In this document: positions 16,950 through 25,025 of the stretch, piece after piece
Position numbering within the stretch: the stretch's first letter is position 1
How the letters are laid out: each line of letters starts with the position of its first letter
Origin: Eubacteriaceae bacterium Marseille-Q4139
GTDB lineage: Bacteria; Bacillota; Clostridia; Lachnospirales; Lachnospiraceae
DNA: 64,000 nt
Direction of reading: 5' to 3'
Assembly: GCA_018223415.1 (NCBI GenBank)
Contig: JAGTTQ010000001.1
Span: 2,901,365-2,965,364 of the forward strand
The notes under the pieces: model-generated
The model's database searches: none
What the model saw: the letters and a program-made list of their open reading frames with translations, nothing else
What the model was told of the DNA's origin: nothing
Position numbers and translations under genes: made by a program

Positions 16950-17379
16950 ATATTTGGAGGGAGTAGACTCCGTGGACGCTAAAATACAACATCTTCAGAT
17001 GATACAAGGCATAATAAGTAGAATGGCTGGCAACTCCTTTTTGTTAAAGGGGTGGGCTGTGACTCTTATTGCAGGAATTTTTGCTTTATCAAGTAATGAT
17101 ACAGATCAACGGTATTTTTTGGTCGCTTACATCCCTATACTAATCTTTTGGGGGCTTGACTCATATTATCTGTGTCAAGAGCGGCGATACAGGAAATTAT
17201 ATGACCTTGTTCGTTCTAAAGACAATGAACACATTGATTTTTCAATGAATATTTCCGCAGATGATACTGTAGACGAAAAAACAACTTATCGAAATTGTAT
17301 ATTATCTGTTACTGAATTGTGGTTCTATTTTCCTTTGGCTTTACTGTCGGCCATTATTATAATTGTCACGCACCTTTAA
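16939..17379 (+). CDS. Small membrane protein paired with the TIR protein (putative effector)
   Basis: A 146-residue protein with a short N-terminal soluble helix (VDAKIQHLQMIQGIISRM) and three hydrophobic segments at about 38-55, 62-82 and 124-145, with a charged loop of about 40 residues between the second and third. No enzyme motif is visible. The layout recalls SLATT/two-TM proteins that act as pore-forming effectors next to nucleotide-signalling sensors, but the family is not named here. It overlaps the TIR gene (ATG at 16939); a GTG at 16972 behind GGAGGGAG is an alternative start. Translational coupling implies a joint function with the TIR protein. Confidence 0.75.
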   Translation: MEDRYLEGVDSVDAKIQHLQMIQGIISRMAGNSFLLKGWAVTLIAGIFALSSNDTDQRYFLVAYIPILIFWGLDSYYLCQERRYRKLYDLVRSKDNEHIDFSMNISADDTVDEKTTYRNCILSVTELWFYFPLALLSAIIIIVTHL

Positions 17380-17393
17380 TATTTCAGAAATAA

Positions 17394-17434
17394 AGCGCGG
17401 TGAAAGTCATTAGATATTTTCACCGCGCCTTTTT
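17394..17434 (+). terminator. Terminator of the TIR operon
   Basis: GCGCGGTGAAA and TTTCACCGCGC form an 11-bp stem followed by CTTTTT. It overlaps the end of the convergent MobC gene and may serve both directions. Confidence 0.88.
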
Positions 17435-17777
17435 ATAACACTATCAATTGCGCCAGCTTTTTCAACAGATCGGAGAGCGGCCCCCACAGTTCGGCATAGT
17501 CTTTTTGCAGGGCCTTGATCTCTTCCGGGTACACGCCGTAGGTGTTGGCGTGGATGGCCACCTGGTTCAGATTGTTGGCGCACCGCCGCTGGAGGGACAC
17601 CAGCTCCCGGACGGGGGCGAGGTCTACATGGAGCACATAGCCATTCAAGGCCATCTTGCGGACATAGGCGCTCATGTTGCGGATGCCCGCCTCGTCCATG
17701 CGCTCCCGGATAGCCGCCAGTTCATCGGGGCGCACCCACACACAGATGGGCACATCCCGGACGCGCTTCCTGCTCAC
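17433..17777 (-). CDS. MobC-like relaxosome accessory protein
   Basis: A 114-residue protein of the MobC type: the N-terminal ribbon-helix-helix-like DNA-binding segment (VPICVWVRPDELAAI, NMSAYVRKMALNGYV) is followed by a helical tail with LVSLQRRCANNLNQVAIHAN, the family signature. It helps the relaxase open oriT. The start is taken at GTG 17777 behind GGGAGGAGC; the GTGA overlaps the stop of the small upstream gene, showing coupling. A longer frame to 17879 only reads through that gene. Confidence 0.85.
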   Translation of the reverse strand: MSRKRVRDVPICVWVRPDELAAIRERMDEAGIRNMSAYVRKMALNGYVLHVDLAPVRELVSLQRRCANNLNQVAIHANTYGVYPEEIKALQKDYAELWGPLSDLLKKLAQLIVL

Positions 17778-17929
17778 CGCTCCTCCCGTTCCCGGCTCCG
17801 ACAGGCGCGGGGCGGCTCCTTTACCTTGTCCAGCGGCTTTTCCTCCTCCGGGGGCTGGGGAGCGCCGAACACGCCGCACAGCCGCCGCACCTCCAGATCG
17901 GCAAGCTCACGCTCGCGCTGTTTTTCCAT
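17774..17929 (-). CDS. Small charged protein coupled to MobC
   Basis: A 51-residue protein starting MEKQRERELADLEVRRLCG and ending in a run of Arg/Glu residues. The ATG at 17929 follows AGGAGGTATCAGC at ideal spacing, and its TGA overlaps the GTG of MobC (GTGA). It begins 11 bp after the upstream gene ends. No family recognised; it is supported by ribosome site, spacing and coupling rather than by homology. Confidence 0.6.
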   Translation of the reverse strand: MEKQRERELADLEVRRLCGVFGAPQPPEEEKPLDKVKEPPRACRSREREER

Positions 17930-17940
17930 GCTGATACCTC

Positions 17941-18720
17941 CTAACGCTCGCCCCGGTCAGGGGCTTTCTTGTTTGGGGCCTCCGGCCCCCGGTGCTCCTG
18001 GGCTTCCCGCTGGGCGGCCTGGAGCTGTTCGGCAATCGGCTGTTTTCCTTTTTGCCTGCGGGCGCGGGCGGCCACCTGAAGCTCTACCCCACGGGCGGAT
18101 GCGGCCAGTTGTTCCGGGGTGACATACTCTTTCACCGCATAACTGCCGAAGTCAGAATAAAACCACGTCAGCCGCTTCTGTTCCGGGACACGGTGAGCAT
18201 CCTCCCATTTGCCCACCACCTGGGCCTGGGCATCCATCTGCCGCCGAATGTCCAGATTGCTGCGGGAGGGCCGCAACTCATAATCCCGCAATTCCTGCTC
18301 CGTCAGCGGCTGGGCATAGGTGATAGCGCCCCACGCCTGGAACGCCTCACCCGGCACCTGCTGGCGGCCAGCATAGATGTCCATGTGAATGGGCCGGTTG
18401 AAGTAGCTCTTGGGATAGGTGCCGATGTCGATGGGCCGCTGGGTGGAGTAGTATTGGTAGGCTTCCTGATCCGGGGTTTGCTCCACCTCCCGCACATGGT
18501 AGCGCCGCTGGTAGTCCTCGGCCCGGTTGTGCAAGTCGCGCTCCGCCATATCCGGCTCGTTGTGGTAGTGGCCCCAAAAGTAGTCCCGGTGTCCATCCTG
18601 CTCATTGAATTGCCATGTCACATAGGGGTTGGGGGCCTTGGGGTTTTCCCCCAGGGCAAAGCCGCATTTGTTGTCAAACAAAATCGTGCGGCGGATCACA
18701 TAATCCGCATTGATCTCCAC
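17941..18720 (-). CDS. Conserved ICE protein of unknown function
   Basis: A 259-residue soluble protein. The first 100 residues are compact and aromatic (GFALGENPKAPNPYVTW; DYFWGHYHNEPDMAERDLHN), the middle is Tyr-rich, and the last 90 residues are charged helix. It has no signal peptide or membrane segment. The GTG at 18720 is chosen because GGAAAGGAGATCGCC precedes it. It lies in the processing/mobilization block between the Cys-rich VLP protein and MobC. Proteins like this recur in Tn1549-type elements without a known role; I do not assign a family. Confidence 0.7.
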   Translation of the reverse strand: MEINADYVIRRTILFDNKCGFALGENPKAPNPYVTWQFNEQDGHRDYFWGHYHNEPDMAERDLHNRAEDYQRRYHVREVEQTPDQEAYQYYSTQRPIDIGTYPKSYFNRPIHMDIYAGRQQVPGEAFQAWGAITYAQPLTEQELRDYELRPSRSNLDIRRQMDAQAQVVGKWEDAHRVPEQKRLTWFYSDFGSYAVKEYVTPEQLAASARGVELQVAARARRQKGKQPIAEQLQAAQREAQEHRGPEAPNKKAPDRGER

Positions 18721-18762
18721 AGGCGATCTCCTTTCCAAAATGTTGACAGCATCCAGGGCAAA

Positions 18763-18798
18763 CCGGGGCGGGCCGTAGAAACATACGGCCCACCCCGG
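18763..18798 (-). other. Intercistronic hairpin
   Basis: The arms CCGGGGCGGGCCGTA and its near-complement form a stem of about 15 bp with one mismatch and a short loop, in the 121-bp gap between two ICE genes. There is no T tract, so RNA stabilization or processing is more likely than termination. Confidence 0.55.
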
Positions 18799-18841
18799 AA
18801 GCGGCCCCGGAGAGCCTTGCAGTAAGCGGGTTTTCCGGGGC

Positions 18842-19210
18842 CTAATTGTCAACGCCCCAGCCCCGTTTTCTCCTCATGTGCTCCCGCTGTTGGCGGCGGT
18901 GGGCGGCCTTAGAACAGGCCGCCGAGCAGTAGGTCAGCCGCCCGTCCGGGGGAACGGGCCTGCCGCAGACGGGACAGCTCTTGAAGCAAGGGGGCGGCCC
19001 CTCGGTCAAAAGGGCCGCCTCCAGCGCCGGATCAAGGGGCAGGACGGCCTCCCGGAAGTAGCGGCACAGCGCCCCGGTGTAGCACTTGCCCAGCATATAA
19101 CACGCACAGTCCAAGGGCAGACAGCCATAGTCCCGGTCATAGTTGGCGCACCACCGCACCACCAGGGAGCGGATGGCGGCCCGCTCCTCACGGGTCAGCT
19201 CCCGGTTCAT
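18842..19210 (-). CDS. Cysteine-rich VLP-type protein
   Basis: A 122-residue protein rich in cysteine, matching the Cys-rich VLP family of conjugative elements: CANYDRDYGCLPLDCACYMLG and CRYF in the first half, then CFKSCPVCGRPV ... YCSAACSKAAHRR, a zinc-ribbon-like end. It probably binds zinc; function unknown. The ATG overlaps the stop of the DUF4366 gene by four bases, so it is translated with it. Confidence 0.8.
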   Translation of the reverse strand: MNRELTREERAAIRSLVVRWCANYDRDYGCLPLDCACYMLGKCYTGALCRYFREAVLPLDPALEAALLTEGPPPCFKSCPVCGRPVPPDGRLTYCSAACSKAAHRRQQREHMRRKRGWGVDN

Positions 19211-19833
19211 TCCTCCAGCTCCTCGCCGTCCTCGTCCCAGGGAGGATTGTCCTCATAGTCCTCCGGGCCGTCATAGGCGGCCTCGTCATAGTCCTCCTCC
19301 GGGGCGGCGGCCTGTTGGCGCTTGGGGCGGTAAATTTTGAAATACCAGCCAGCCCCGCCGCCGACGGCCATCACGGCCAGCACCAGCAGAAGCGGCCCGG
19401 CCCCGGCCTTTTTCTCCGGCTCCGGGTCGGGTTCCGGTGTGGGTTCCGGGTCAGGCTCCGGCTCCGGGGCAGGGGTCACTGTGGCGGCCCCCTCGGTATT
19501 CTCCGCCAGGGCCATCAGGTCGGCCACGGTGACGGCGTTCAGAAAGTACACATTTTCCGTGCTTTTCTGCCTGTCGATCACCAGATAGAACACAGCCTCG
19601 TCCGCCGTGGTAATGGTGAAAAACTCCTTGCCCTCGTCATCGGTGGCGTTGTCCAGCACCGTCCCCTGGCCGTCCGGGGTCAGGGAGTTCGGCTCCGGGG
19701 AGGGTTCCGGCTCCGCCGGATCATAGCCCCCGGTGGTTTCCCCGCCGTCCGCATAGGCATAGGCGGGTACGGCAAAGCCGCACATCAGAACGGCGGCGCA
19801 CAGGGCCGCCGCCAGCACACGCCCCTTTTTCAT
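19207..19833 (-). CDS. DUF4366 (CD1107-type) exported membrane-anchored protein
   Basis: A 208-residue protein with a signal peptide (MKKGRVLAAALCAAVLMCGF, cleavage near AYA), an extracytoplasmic domain with EFFTITTADEAVFYLVIDRQ and NVYFLNAVTVADLM, a Pro/Glu/Asp-rich spacer (PEPEPDPEPTPEPD), a C-terminal membrane segment (GPLLLVLAVMAVGGGAGWYF) and an acidic tail. It is a standard surface component of Tn1549-like transfer modules, possibly contacting the cell wall or mating pore. It overlaps both neighbours by four bases. Confidence 0.88.
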   Translation of the reverse strand: MKKGRVLAAALCAAVLMCGFAVPAYAYADGGETTGGYDPAEPEPSPEPNSLTPDGQGTVLDNATDDEGKEFFTITTADEAVFYLVIDRQKSTENVYFLNAVTVADLMALAENTEGAATVTPAPEPEPDPEPTPEPDPEPEKKAGAGPLLLVLAVMAVGGGAGWYFKIYRPKRQQAAAPEEDYDEAAYDGPEDYEDNPPWDEDGEELEE

Positions 19834-20081
19834 TCCGCCACCCCGCTTTCCTCCGGCCCGGACTTCTGGCCACCCTGGCCAGAAGCGCCCCGGAGCTTCT
19901 GGAGCAGGAGGGGCAGATCGGCCAGGGGGACGCTCATGCCCCGCACGATGTCCACGATCTCCTCATTCTCCGCCTCCCGGTGCTTCTGTTCCAGTTCCTT
20001 CAACCGGGCCTGCTGTTCGCTGATCTTGGCCTTGACCTTGTCGATCTCCGCCTGGATTTTTGCGCTTTTGCTCGTTGCCAT
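19830..20081 (-). CDS. DUF4315 family protein
   Basis: An 83-residue protein with a coiled-coil first half (IQAEIDKVKAKISEQQARLK) and a short helical second half containing DIVRGMSVPLADLPLLLQ. DUF4315 proteins sit at this position in Tn1549-type elements. Codons near the 3' end read through palindrome copy 5 as GASGQGGQKSG, showing that the palindrome is tolerated inside coding sequence. Confidence 0.82.
   Translation of the reverse strand: MATSKSAKIQAEIDKVKAKISEQQARLKELEQKHREAENEEIVDIVRGMSVPLADLPLLLQKLRGASGQGGQKSGPEESGVAE
19865..19883. repeat. 19-bp palindrome, copy 5 of 11
   Basis: TCTGGCCA-CCC-TGGCCAGA, inside the 3' end of the DUF4315 gene. Confidence 0.88.
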
Positions 20082-20099
20082 TGATAACCTCCATTCATG

Positions 20100-21752
20100 T
20101 CATGGTAAACGCCCGTAGGCGTAAAGGTGGGATTGCCAGTAGTTGCTGTTCAGGTTGGAATATTGGACGGGATCTCCACAGTGGAGCATCCAGCCATCCC
20201 CCACATACAGCCCACAATGGCTGACCCCCGGCGTATCGTAAGTGCCCACAAAGAATACCAGATCGCCGGGCCGGGGTGAGCTGGTGGGGGTGCAGTAGTT
20301 GTAAAGGCCCTGCGCTCCCAGCCGCCCCACGTCCCAGCCGCATTGATTGAGCACCCAGGAAAGGTAGCCGGAGCAGTCAAAGGAGGTGGACGGACTGGAA
20401 CCGCCCCACACATAGGGGTAGCCGATGTATTTCTCCGCCTCGGCCAGCAGGGCCGCAAAGGCTTCATCTTCCAGATACGCCTCCGGCACCTCATGGCCGG
20501 CGGGCCGGTTGGTGATGTACTTGCCGATATAGCCGGACGCGGGGAAAAGGTCGGGCCTGTTCCCCAGGGTAGCCATAAAGAGGGCGTACCGGGAGAGCTG
20601 ATCCCCGCCCATGATGTAGACGGGCAAATGGGACAGGTTCTCATCTTTCAGGGTGACATAGCAGATATAGTAATTGTAGGGCACCTGCACCGTGTAGGAG
20701 TTGCCCTCGCTGTCGGTGCGGTGCTCCGTGCGATACCGCACCTCCACCACCACATCCTCGGTGAGAATGTACTGGCGGTCAAAGAGCATTTGCAGGGTGC
20801 CCTGCACCTCGTCCACCGTCCACGCCCCCTCATGGATCGCGCAGAGGGTGGAGATCAGCACATAGGGGTCATGCCCGATGTCCGCAAGGTCAAAGTGGTA
20901 CTCGTCATAGTCGTGGGTGCTTTCATAGCTGTCCAGGTAGTCCTGAAGCTCCGCCTCCAGGGCGCAGTAGTCGGCCTCAGCCCCCAGCATATCCGCGTCC
21001 TCACATGGATAGGTGCTGGCCGCCACGCCGCCCACAGTCCCGTTGCCCACCGTCACCAGGGAGGACATACAGGACTGCATCACCACCAGGAGCAGGACAC
21101 TGGCGGTCAGGAACAAGACCCCCACGGGATGCCGCCGGACAAAGCCGGACACAGCCCTGCCGCCGCTGGCCGCCGTTTTCCCGGCGGACTTGGCACTCTG
21201 CTTGGCGGCCTCCCGCGCCTGTTTCTGGTACTGCCGTTTCAGCTTGTGCTTGTGCCATTGGCGGGAGAGGGCGTTTTTCATGGCCTCCGGGTGCTCCTGG
21301 GCCAGCTTGCGGCTCTGATAGTCGGCCTGGGCCTTGATGTAGCGGGACTCGGCGCGGGCGGCGGCCCTGGCCGGATGGGTGCGGACGCGCTTCTTGACAA
21401 AGCGGACAGTCTTTCCGCCCACCACCTCACCCGCCAGCTCGGAGCGGTGAGCGCCCTCGGTGCCTACGTTTTCCTGCTCCACCTCGTAGAGCTTGCCATG
21501 CACAAAGCCGTGAACACCCTGGCCAGCGACCCGGCCCACGCGCTTGACGGGGCCGGGGCGCTTGGGCGGCTCCTGGTTCGCCAGCTTGCCGCGGGCTGCC
21601 TCCAGCTTGTCCCACCGCTTTTCCATGCGGAGCTTGGAGCGGTTCACCCGCTCCTGGTTGCTCTCCTGCCGGAATTTTGACTTTTCAGACCTCTGGCCAG
21701 TGTGGCCAGAAGCGTCCCCGGCTGGGTCATTCGTCTTTCCGCTCATGGGCAT
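20100..21752 (-). CDS. NlpC/P60 peptidoglycan hydrolase of the transfer module (CD1108-type)
   Basis: A 550-residue protein that probably opens the cell wall for conjugation. Residues 1-205 are basic and cytoplasmic, a membrane segment follows at about 208-225 (HPVGVLFLTASVLLLVVMQS), and the rest is extracytoplasmic. The C-terminal 110 residues are an NlpC/P60 peptidase: FDCSGYLSW carries the catalytic Cys (about residue 460) and SHCGLYVG the His. The start at 21752 overlaps the VirB4 gene by 26 bases. The first codons read through palindrome copy 6 (ASGHTGQRS). Confidence 0.9.
   Translation of the reverse strand: MPMSGKTNDPAGDASGHTGQRSEKSKFRQESNQERVNRSKLRMEKRWDKLEAARGKLANQEPPKRPGPVKRVGRVAGQGVHGFVHGKLYEVEQENVGTEGAHRSELAGEVVGGKTVRFVKKRVRTHPARAAARAESRYIKAQADYQSRKLAQEHPEAMKNALSRQWHKHKLKRQYQKQAREAAKQSAKSAGKTAASGGRAVSGFVRRHPVGVLFLTASVLLLVVMQSCMSSLVTVGNGTVGGVAASTYPCEDADMLGAEADYCALEAELQDYLDSYESTHDYDEYHFDLADIGHDPYVLISTLCAIHEGAWTVDEVQGTLQMLFDRQYILTEDVVVEVRYRTEHRTDSEGNSYTVQVPYNYYICYVTLKDENLSHLPVYIMGGDQLSRYALFMATLGNRPDLFPASGYIGKYITNRPAGHEVPEAYLEDEAFAALLAEAEKYIGYPYVWGGSSPSTSFDCSGYLSWVLNQCGWDVGRLGAQGLYNYCTPTSSPRPGDLVFFVGTYDTPGVSHCGLYVGDGWMLHCGDPVQYSNLNSNYWQSHLYAYGRLP
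21692..21710. repeat. 19-bp palindrome, copy 6 of 11
   Basis: TCTGGCCA-GTG-TGGCCAGA, within the first 25 codons of the NlpC/P60 gene. Confidence 0.88.
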
Positions 21753-24096
21753 TGTCCTCCGGTTTGGTGGTCAGCAGGGTATATAGCTCGGTATCCTTAG
21801 GGAAGCGATCCACAAAGGGGATGGCGGTATCGCCGTAAAACAGCAGGCCCTCGCCGGAACCGGAATGGGTGACGTAGGAGAGCTGATGGGGGCTGATTCC
21901 CAGGTGGCTGGCCAGCACCTCCCGATCCCCGGCGGCCTGAGACAGCAGATAGAGAAAATCACAGTTGCCGAAAATGGACTCGATCTCACTGCTCTCCAAA
22001 AGGCTTTTCACATTTTGCGTGATCCCGCTGGGGATCGCCCCCCACTTGCGGAAGCGGCGGAATATCTCCACGCTGTATGCCGCCGTCTGCGGATCGGACA
22101 ACAGCACATGAAATTCATCCTGGTACACCCAGGTCGCCCGATGCCTGTCCCGGTTGGCCGTCACCCGGCCCCACACCTGATCCGTGAGGATGAGAAGCCC
22201 GATCTTTTTCAGCATCTTCCCCAGGGCCTTGATGTCGTAGCACAGCAGACGGCTGTTTACCTCCACATTGGTGCGGTGGTTAAAGAGGTTGAGCGATCCC
22301 GTGCAGTACAGTTCCAGGGCGGAGGCCACACGCTGGGCCTCCGGCTCCGGCTGGCGCAAAAGCTCCTCATACAAGTCCTGGAGAATGGGCATCCGCTCCG
22401 GGGCCGGGTCTGCCAGATAGGGGCGGTAGACGTTCCGCACCGCCCGGTCAATGACGGTTTTCTCCACCGGGGCCAGCCCGCCCCGGCCTCCCACGATCAG
22501 CTCACACAGGGACAAAATAAAGTCGCTTTTCAGGGAAAGAGGATCTTCGTCGTCGGCGTAGTCCGGGTTGATGTCCATCGGATTGATGTAGGTGCCGGAG
22601 GTGGCCGAGGGGGTGAGCTTCACCACCTGTCCCCCCAGGCGGTTGACAAGGGGGTAATATTCCCCCTCCGGGTCTGCTATGACAATATCATCCTCCGGCC
22701 ACGTCAGAAATACGTTGACGATCTCACGCTTGGCGGCAAAGCTCTTGCCGCTTCCGGGGGTGCCCAGGAACAGGCCGTTGGGATTTTTCAGCCGCTTGCG
22801 GTCTGCCATGATGATGTTCCCGGAAAGGGCGTTCATGCCGTAGTAGAGGGCTTGACCGTCCATCCGAAGCTCCTTTGTCATAAAGGGAATGAAAATGGCC
22901 GTGGAGCTGGTGGTCATCCCCCGCTGTATCTCGATGCCGTTGTACCCCAGGGGGAGGGAGGACATATAGCCCTGCTCCTGTTGCCAGTCCAGCCGCCGCA
23001 GGGCGCAGTTGTGCTTTTGGGCGATGCCGGAAACGGTGAACACCTCGTTTTCCAGCTTCTCCCGCGTGGGGGCCATGTTCACCACCAGGAACGTGAGCAG
23101 GAACATCCGCTCGTTGCGGGACTGGAGATCGGCCAGGAGGGCCGCCGCGTCCTTGGAGTAGGTGACAAGATCGGGCGGCAGAATATCCGGGTCATAGCCG
23201 CTCCGGGTGGCCTTGCGCTGTTCCTCCACCTTCATTTTGTCAATGTCGCTGATCTTGCCCTTGACCGTCTTGATGGCCTTGGTCTGGTCTACGGTCTGGA
23301 CGTGGAGGGTGACGATCATTTCCGCATCCAGCTCCAGCAGTTCCAAAAGGAGCTTGTCGGACAGCTCGGACGCCATGATCTGCAAGTAGAAGGCCGCACC
23401 CCAGTATTGGCCCACCCGGAACGTGCGGGAGGGGCGGAAGTCGAAGCTGTCCGGGACGATGAAATCCTTTGTCCCCATGCCCGTCCGGGGAATATCCGCC
23501 CAGGAGAAGCGGAACGCCTCCCGGCCTCCGGGGTGGAGCTGGCCGTGGATGGCCTCCAGCCGCTCCCAGCCGTTGAGCGTGTGGGACTGTACCCCCAGCT
23601 TCTTGAAGTTGCCCATGATGTCCGCCTCCACGCGCTCCAGCCGGGGCCGGGCCTCGGCCAGCGTGGCGCAGGGTACGCCAAAGGTGATGTACTTGGAGCG
23701 GACGATCCCGTTATTGCTCCGGGCGATCTGCCGTTTGAGCATATCCACATACTCCGCCCGGATGCTGTCAAAGGCATCGTGGGCCATAGGGATATTGACC
23801 TTGTAGCGGCTCCCGCCACGGGAGCGGTGATTGACGAACGAGAGCTGGAACGGCAGGGCGCTGTCAAAATAATTCAGGAACGAGCACCAGCCGTTGAAGA
23901 TGGCCGTCTGATCCTCGGTGCTTGCCACCGAGTAATTGATGTCCTCATAGGCGATGGTCTTGGTGTAGTAGCCGTCCCGTACCCGGCAAACGCCGTCTTT
24001 GAGCATTTCCACATAGGGGACGGTCTGCTGGGCGGAGAGGGCCGCCCGCCCTTTACCCCTTGCGGGGCCGGATCTTGGTTTTTGCTTTCCCTGCAA
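21727..24096 (-). CDS. VirB4-like conjugation ATPase
   Basis: A 789-residue type IV secretion ATPase. Walker A LGTPGSGKSFAAK lies at about residue 442 and the Walker B/arginine region includes WVYQDEFHVLLSD at about residue 655. The N-terminal half is the usual VirB4 membrane-associated domain. It energises assembly of the mating channel with VirD4, VirB6 and PrgI. The start is TTG at 24096, six bases from GGAGG, overlapping the 3' end of the PrgI gene by 44 bases. Confidence 0.93.
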   Translation of the reverse strand: MQGKQKPRSGPARGKGRAALSAQQTVPYVEMLKDGVCRVRDGYYTKTIAYEDINYSVASTEDQTAIFNGWCSFLNYFDSALPFQLSFVNHRSRGGSRYKVNIPMAHDAFDSIRAEYVDMLKRQIARSNNGIVRSKYITFGVPCATLAEARPRLERVEADIMGNFKKLGVQSHTLNGWERLEAIHGQLHPGGREAFRFSWADIPRTGMGTKDFIVPDSFDFRPSRTFRVGQYWGAAFYLQIMASELSDKLLLELLELDAEMIVTLHVQTVDQTKAIKTVKGKISDIDKMKVEEQRKATRSGYDPDILPPDLVTYSKDAAALLADLQSRNERMFLLTFLVVNMAPTREKLENEVFTVSGIAQKHNCALRRLDWQQEQGYMSSLPLGYNGIEIQRGMTTSSTAIFIPFMTKELRMDGQALYYGMNALSGNIIMADRKRLKNPNGLFLGTPGSGKSFAAKREIVNVFLTWPEDDIVIADPEGEYYPLVNRLGGQVVKLTPSATSGTYINPMDINPDYADDEDPLSLKSDFILSLCELIVGGRGGLAPVEKTVIDRAVRNVYRPYLADPAPERMPILQDLYEELLRQPEPEAQRVASALELYCTGSLNLFNHRTNVEVNSRLLCYDIKALGKMLKKIGLLILTDQVWGRVTANRDRHRATWVYQDEFHVLLSDPQTAAYSVEIFRRFRKWGAIPSGITQNVKSLLESSEIESIFGNCDFLYLLSQAAGDREVLASHLGISPHQLSYVTHSGSGEGLLFYGDTAIPFVDRFPKDTELYTLLTTKPEDNAHERKDE

Positions 24097-24445
24097 TCGG
24101 TTCCTCCTTTTCCAAACCGCCCTGCCCGGTAAAGGGGGCGTACATATTCTCGGTGCGGTAGGGCCTCACGCCGGGGCGCAGAAAACGCGCCCGGACGATG
24201 TTCCGCAACACTTTTTCAAACGGCAGGCCGTCCCGCTCATACATCGCCATGAAAAAGGCGGGGAGCATGATGACCAGCATCAGGAACATGGCCCCGGTGT
24301 TGCCGATGGCAGACCGGGCCAGCAGAAAGGCGGGGATGCCCACCGCCGCCGCGCCGCCAAAGCACACAAGCTGGCGGCCCGTCAGATTGAACGCAACTTT
24401 GGTTTTGATCTTGGACAGATCGTTGGGGATGCTCACATAGGCCAT
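24053..24445 (-). CDS. PrgI family membrane protein
   Basis: A 130-residue protein of the PrgI/VirB3-like family: the N-terminal signature VSIPNDLSKIKTKVAFNLTG is followed by two adjacent membrane segments (about 25-70) and a basic C-terminus. It docks VirB4 to the membrane in Gram-positive type IV systems. The ATG at 24445 follows GGAAAGGAGGGTGGGGC; longer in-frame extensions belong to the upstream methyltransferase in another frame. Confidence 0.9.
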   Translation of the reverse strand: MAYVSIPNDLSKIKTKVAFNLTGRQLVCFGGAAAVGIPAFLLARSAIGNTGAMFLMLVIMLPAFFMAMYERDGLPFEKVLRNIVRARFLRPGVRPYRTENMYAPFTGQGGLEKEEPIAGKAKTKIRPRKG

Positions 24446-25008
24446 GCCCCACCCTCCTTTCCGGCCTTGACCGCTTCTGGCCACGATGGCCATAAGTCCG
24501 GGGTGGACTCCACCTCGTTGCCCCACACATCCCAGCTGGGAGGGGTCTGGCGGGCGAACAGCTCCACGCGGGGCACGTCGCCCATAAGGGCCGCGATCTT
24601 GTCCCGCGCCTCGTCCGGCTTGCGGCTGTGCTCCTGGATGGGGGAGATAATGAACTGATGGACGTTGGCCGCCCGTCGTTTCGGATGTCCCCTGGTCGCC
24701 AGCAGACACACCTCCGCATTTCCCCGCGTCCAGAAGCCCAGGCCATAAAACCAGCTATCCGCCTTTTTGTTCTTTTTCAGCCAGACGAAAGCCACGGATT
24801 TATAGGTGAAGCCCCAGGCCCGGATCAGCCGCAGGGCCTCCGGGAGCTGGGGGAAGGTGGCCCACAAAAAAAGCGCACAGTCCGGGGCCGCCAGATCGGC
24901 CACGGGCAGGGCGCACAATTCCTCGATCCCCATTGTGGGGTAATGGTGTTCCGCCGCCCCCTGCAAACCCTTTTGGGAATACCGCCAGGGCGGGTCGGCG
25001 TAGATCAC
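24433..25008 (-). CDS. MT-A70 family DNA adenine methyltransferase
   Basis: A 191-residue adenine methyltransferase. The catalytic DPPW is at residues 4-7, ALFLWAT and SVAFVWLK are the following strands, and FWTRGNAEVCLLATRG is the conserved MT-A70 block. It methylates N6 of adenine in a short DNA site, probably to protect the element from host restriction. The annotated start is the GTG at 25008; the ribosome-site-like AAAGGGGTG lies 20-30 bases further up, so an earlier non-standard start is possible. Palindrome copy 7 is read through near its 3' end. Confidence 0.85.
   Translation of the reverse strand: MIYADPPWRYSQKGLQGAAEHHYPTMGIEELCALPVADLAAPDCALFLWATFPQLPEALRLIRAWGFTYKSVAFVWLKKNKKADSWFYGLGFWTRGNAEVCLLATRGHPKRRAANVHQFIISPIQEHSRKPDEARDKIAALMGDVPRVELFARQTPPSWDVWGNEVESTPDLWPSWPEAVKAGKEGGAWPM
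24476..24494. repeat. 19-bp palindrome, copy 7 of 11
   Basis: TCTGGCCA-CGA-TGGCCATA (one mismatch), at the 3' end of the MT-A70 gene and upstream of prgI. Confidence 0.8.
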
Positions 25009-25025
25009 AGAATACTTCCCGATGG

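Noticed and set aside
14877..24132. Very long plus-strand frames opposite relaxase, NlpC/P60 and VirB4 genes
   Set aside because: Antisense frames of GC-rich genes; amino-acid composition is Gly/His/Arg-rich without domains.
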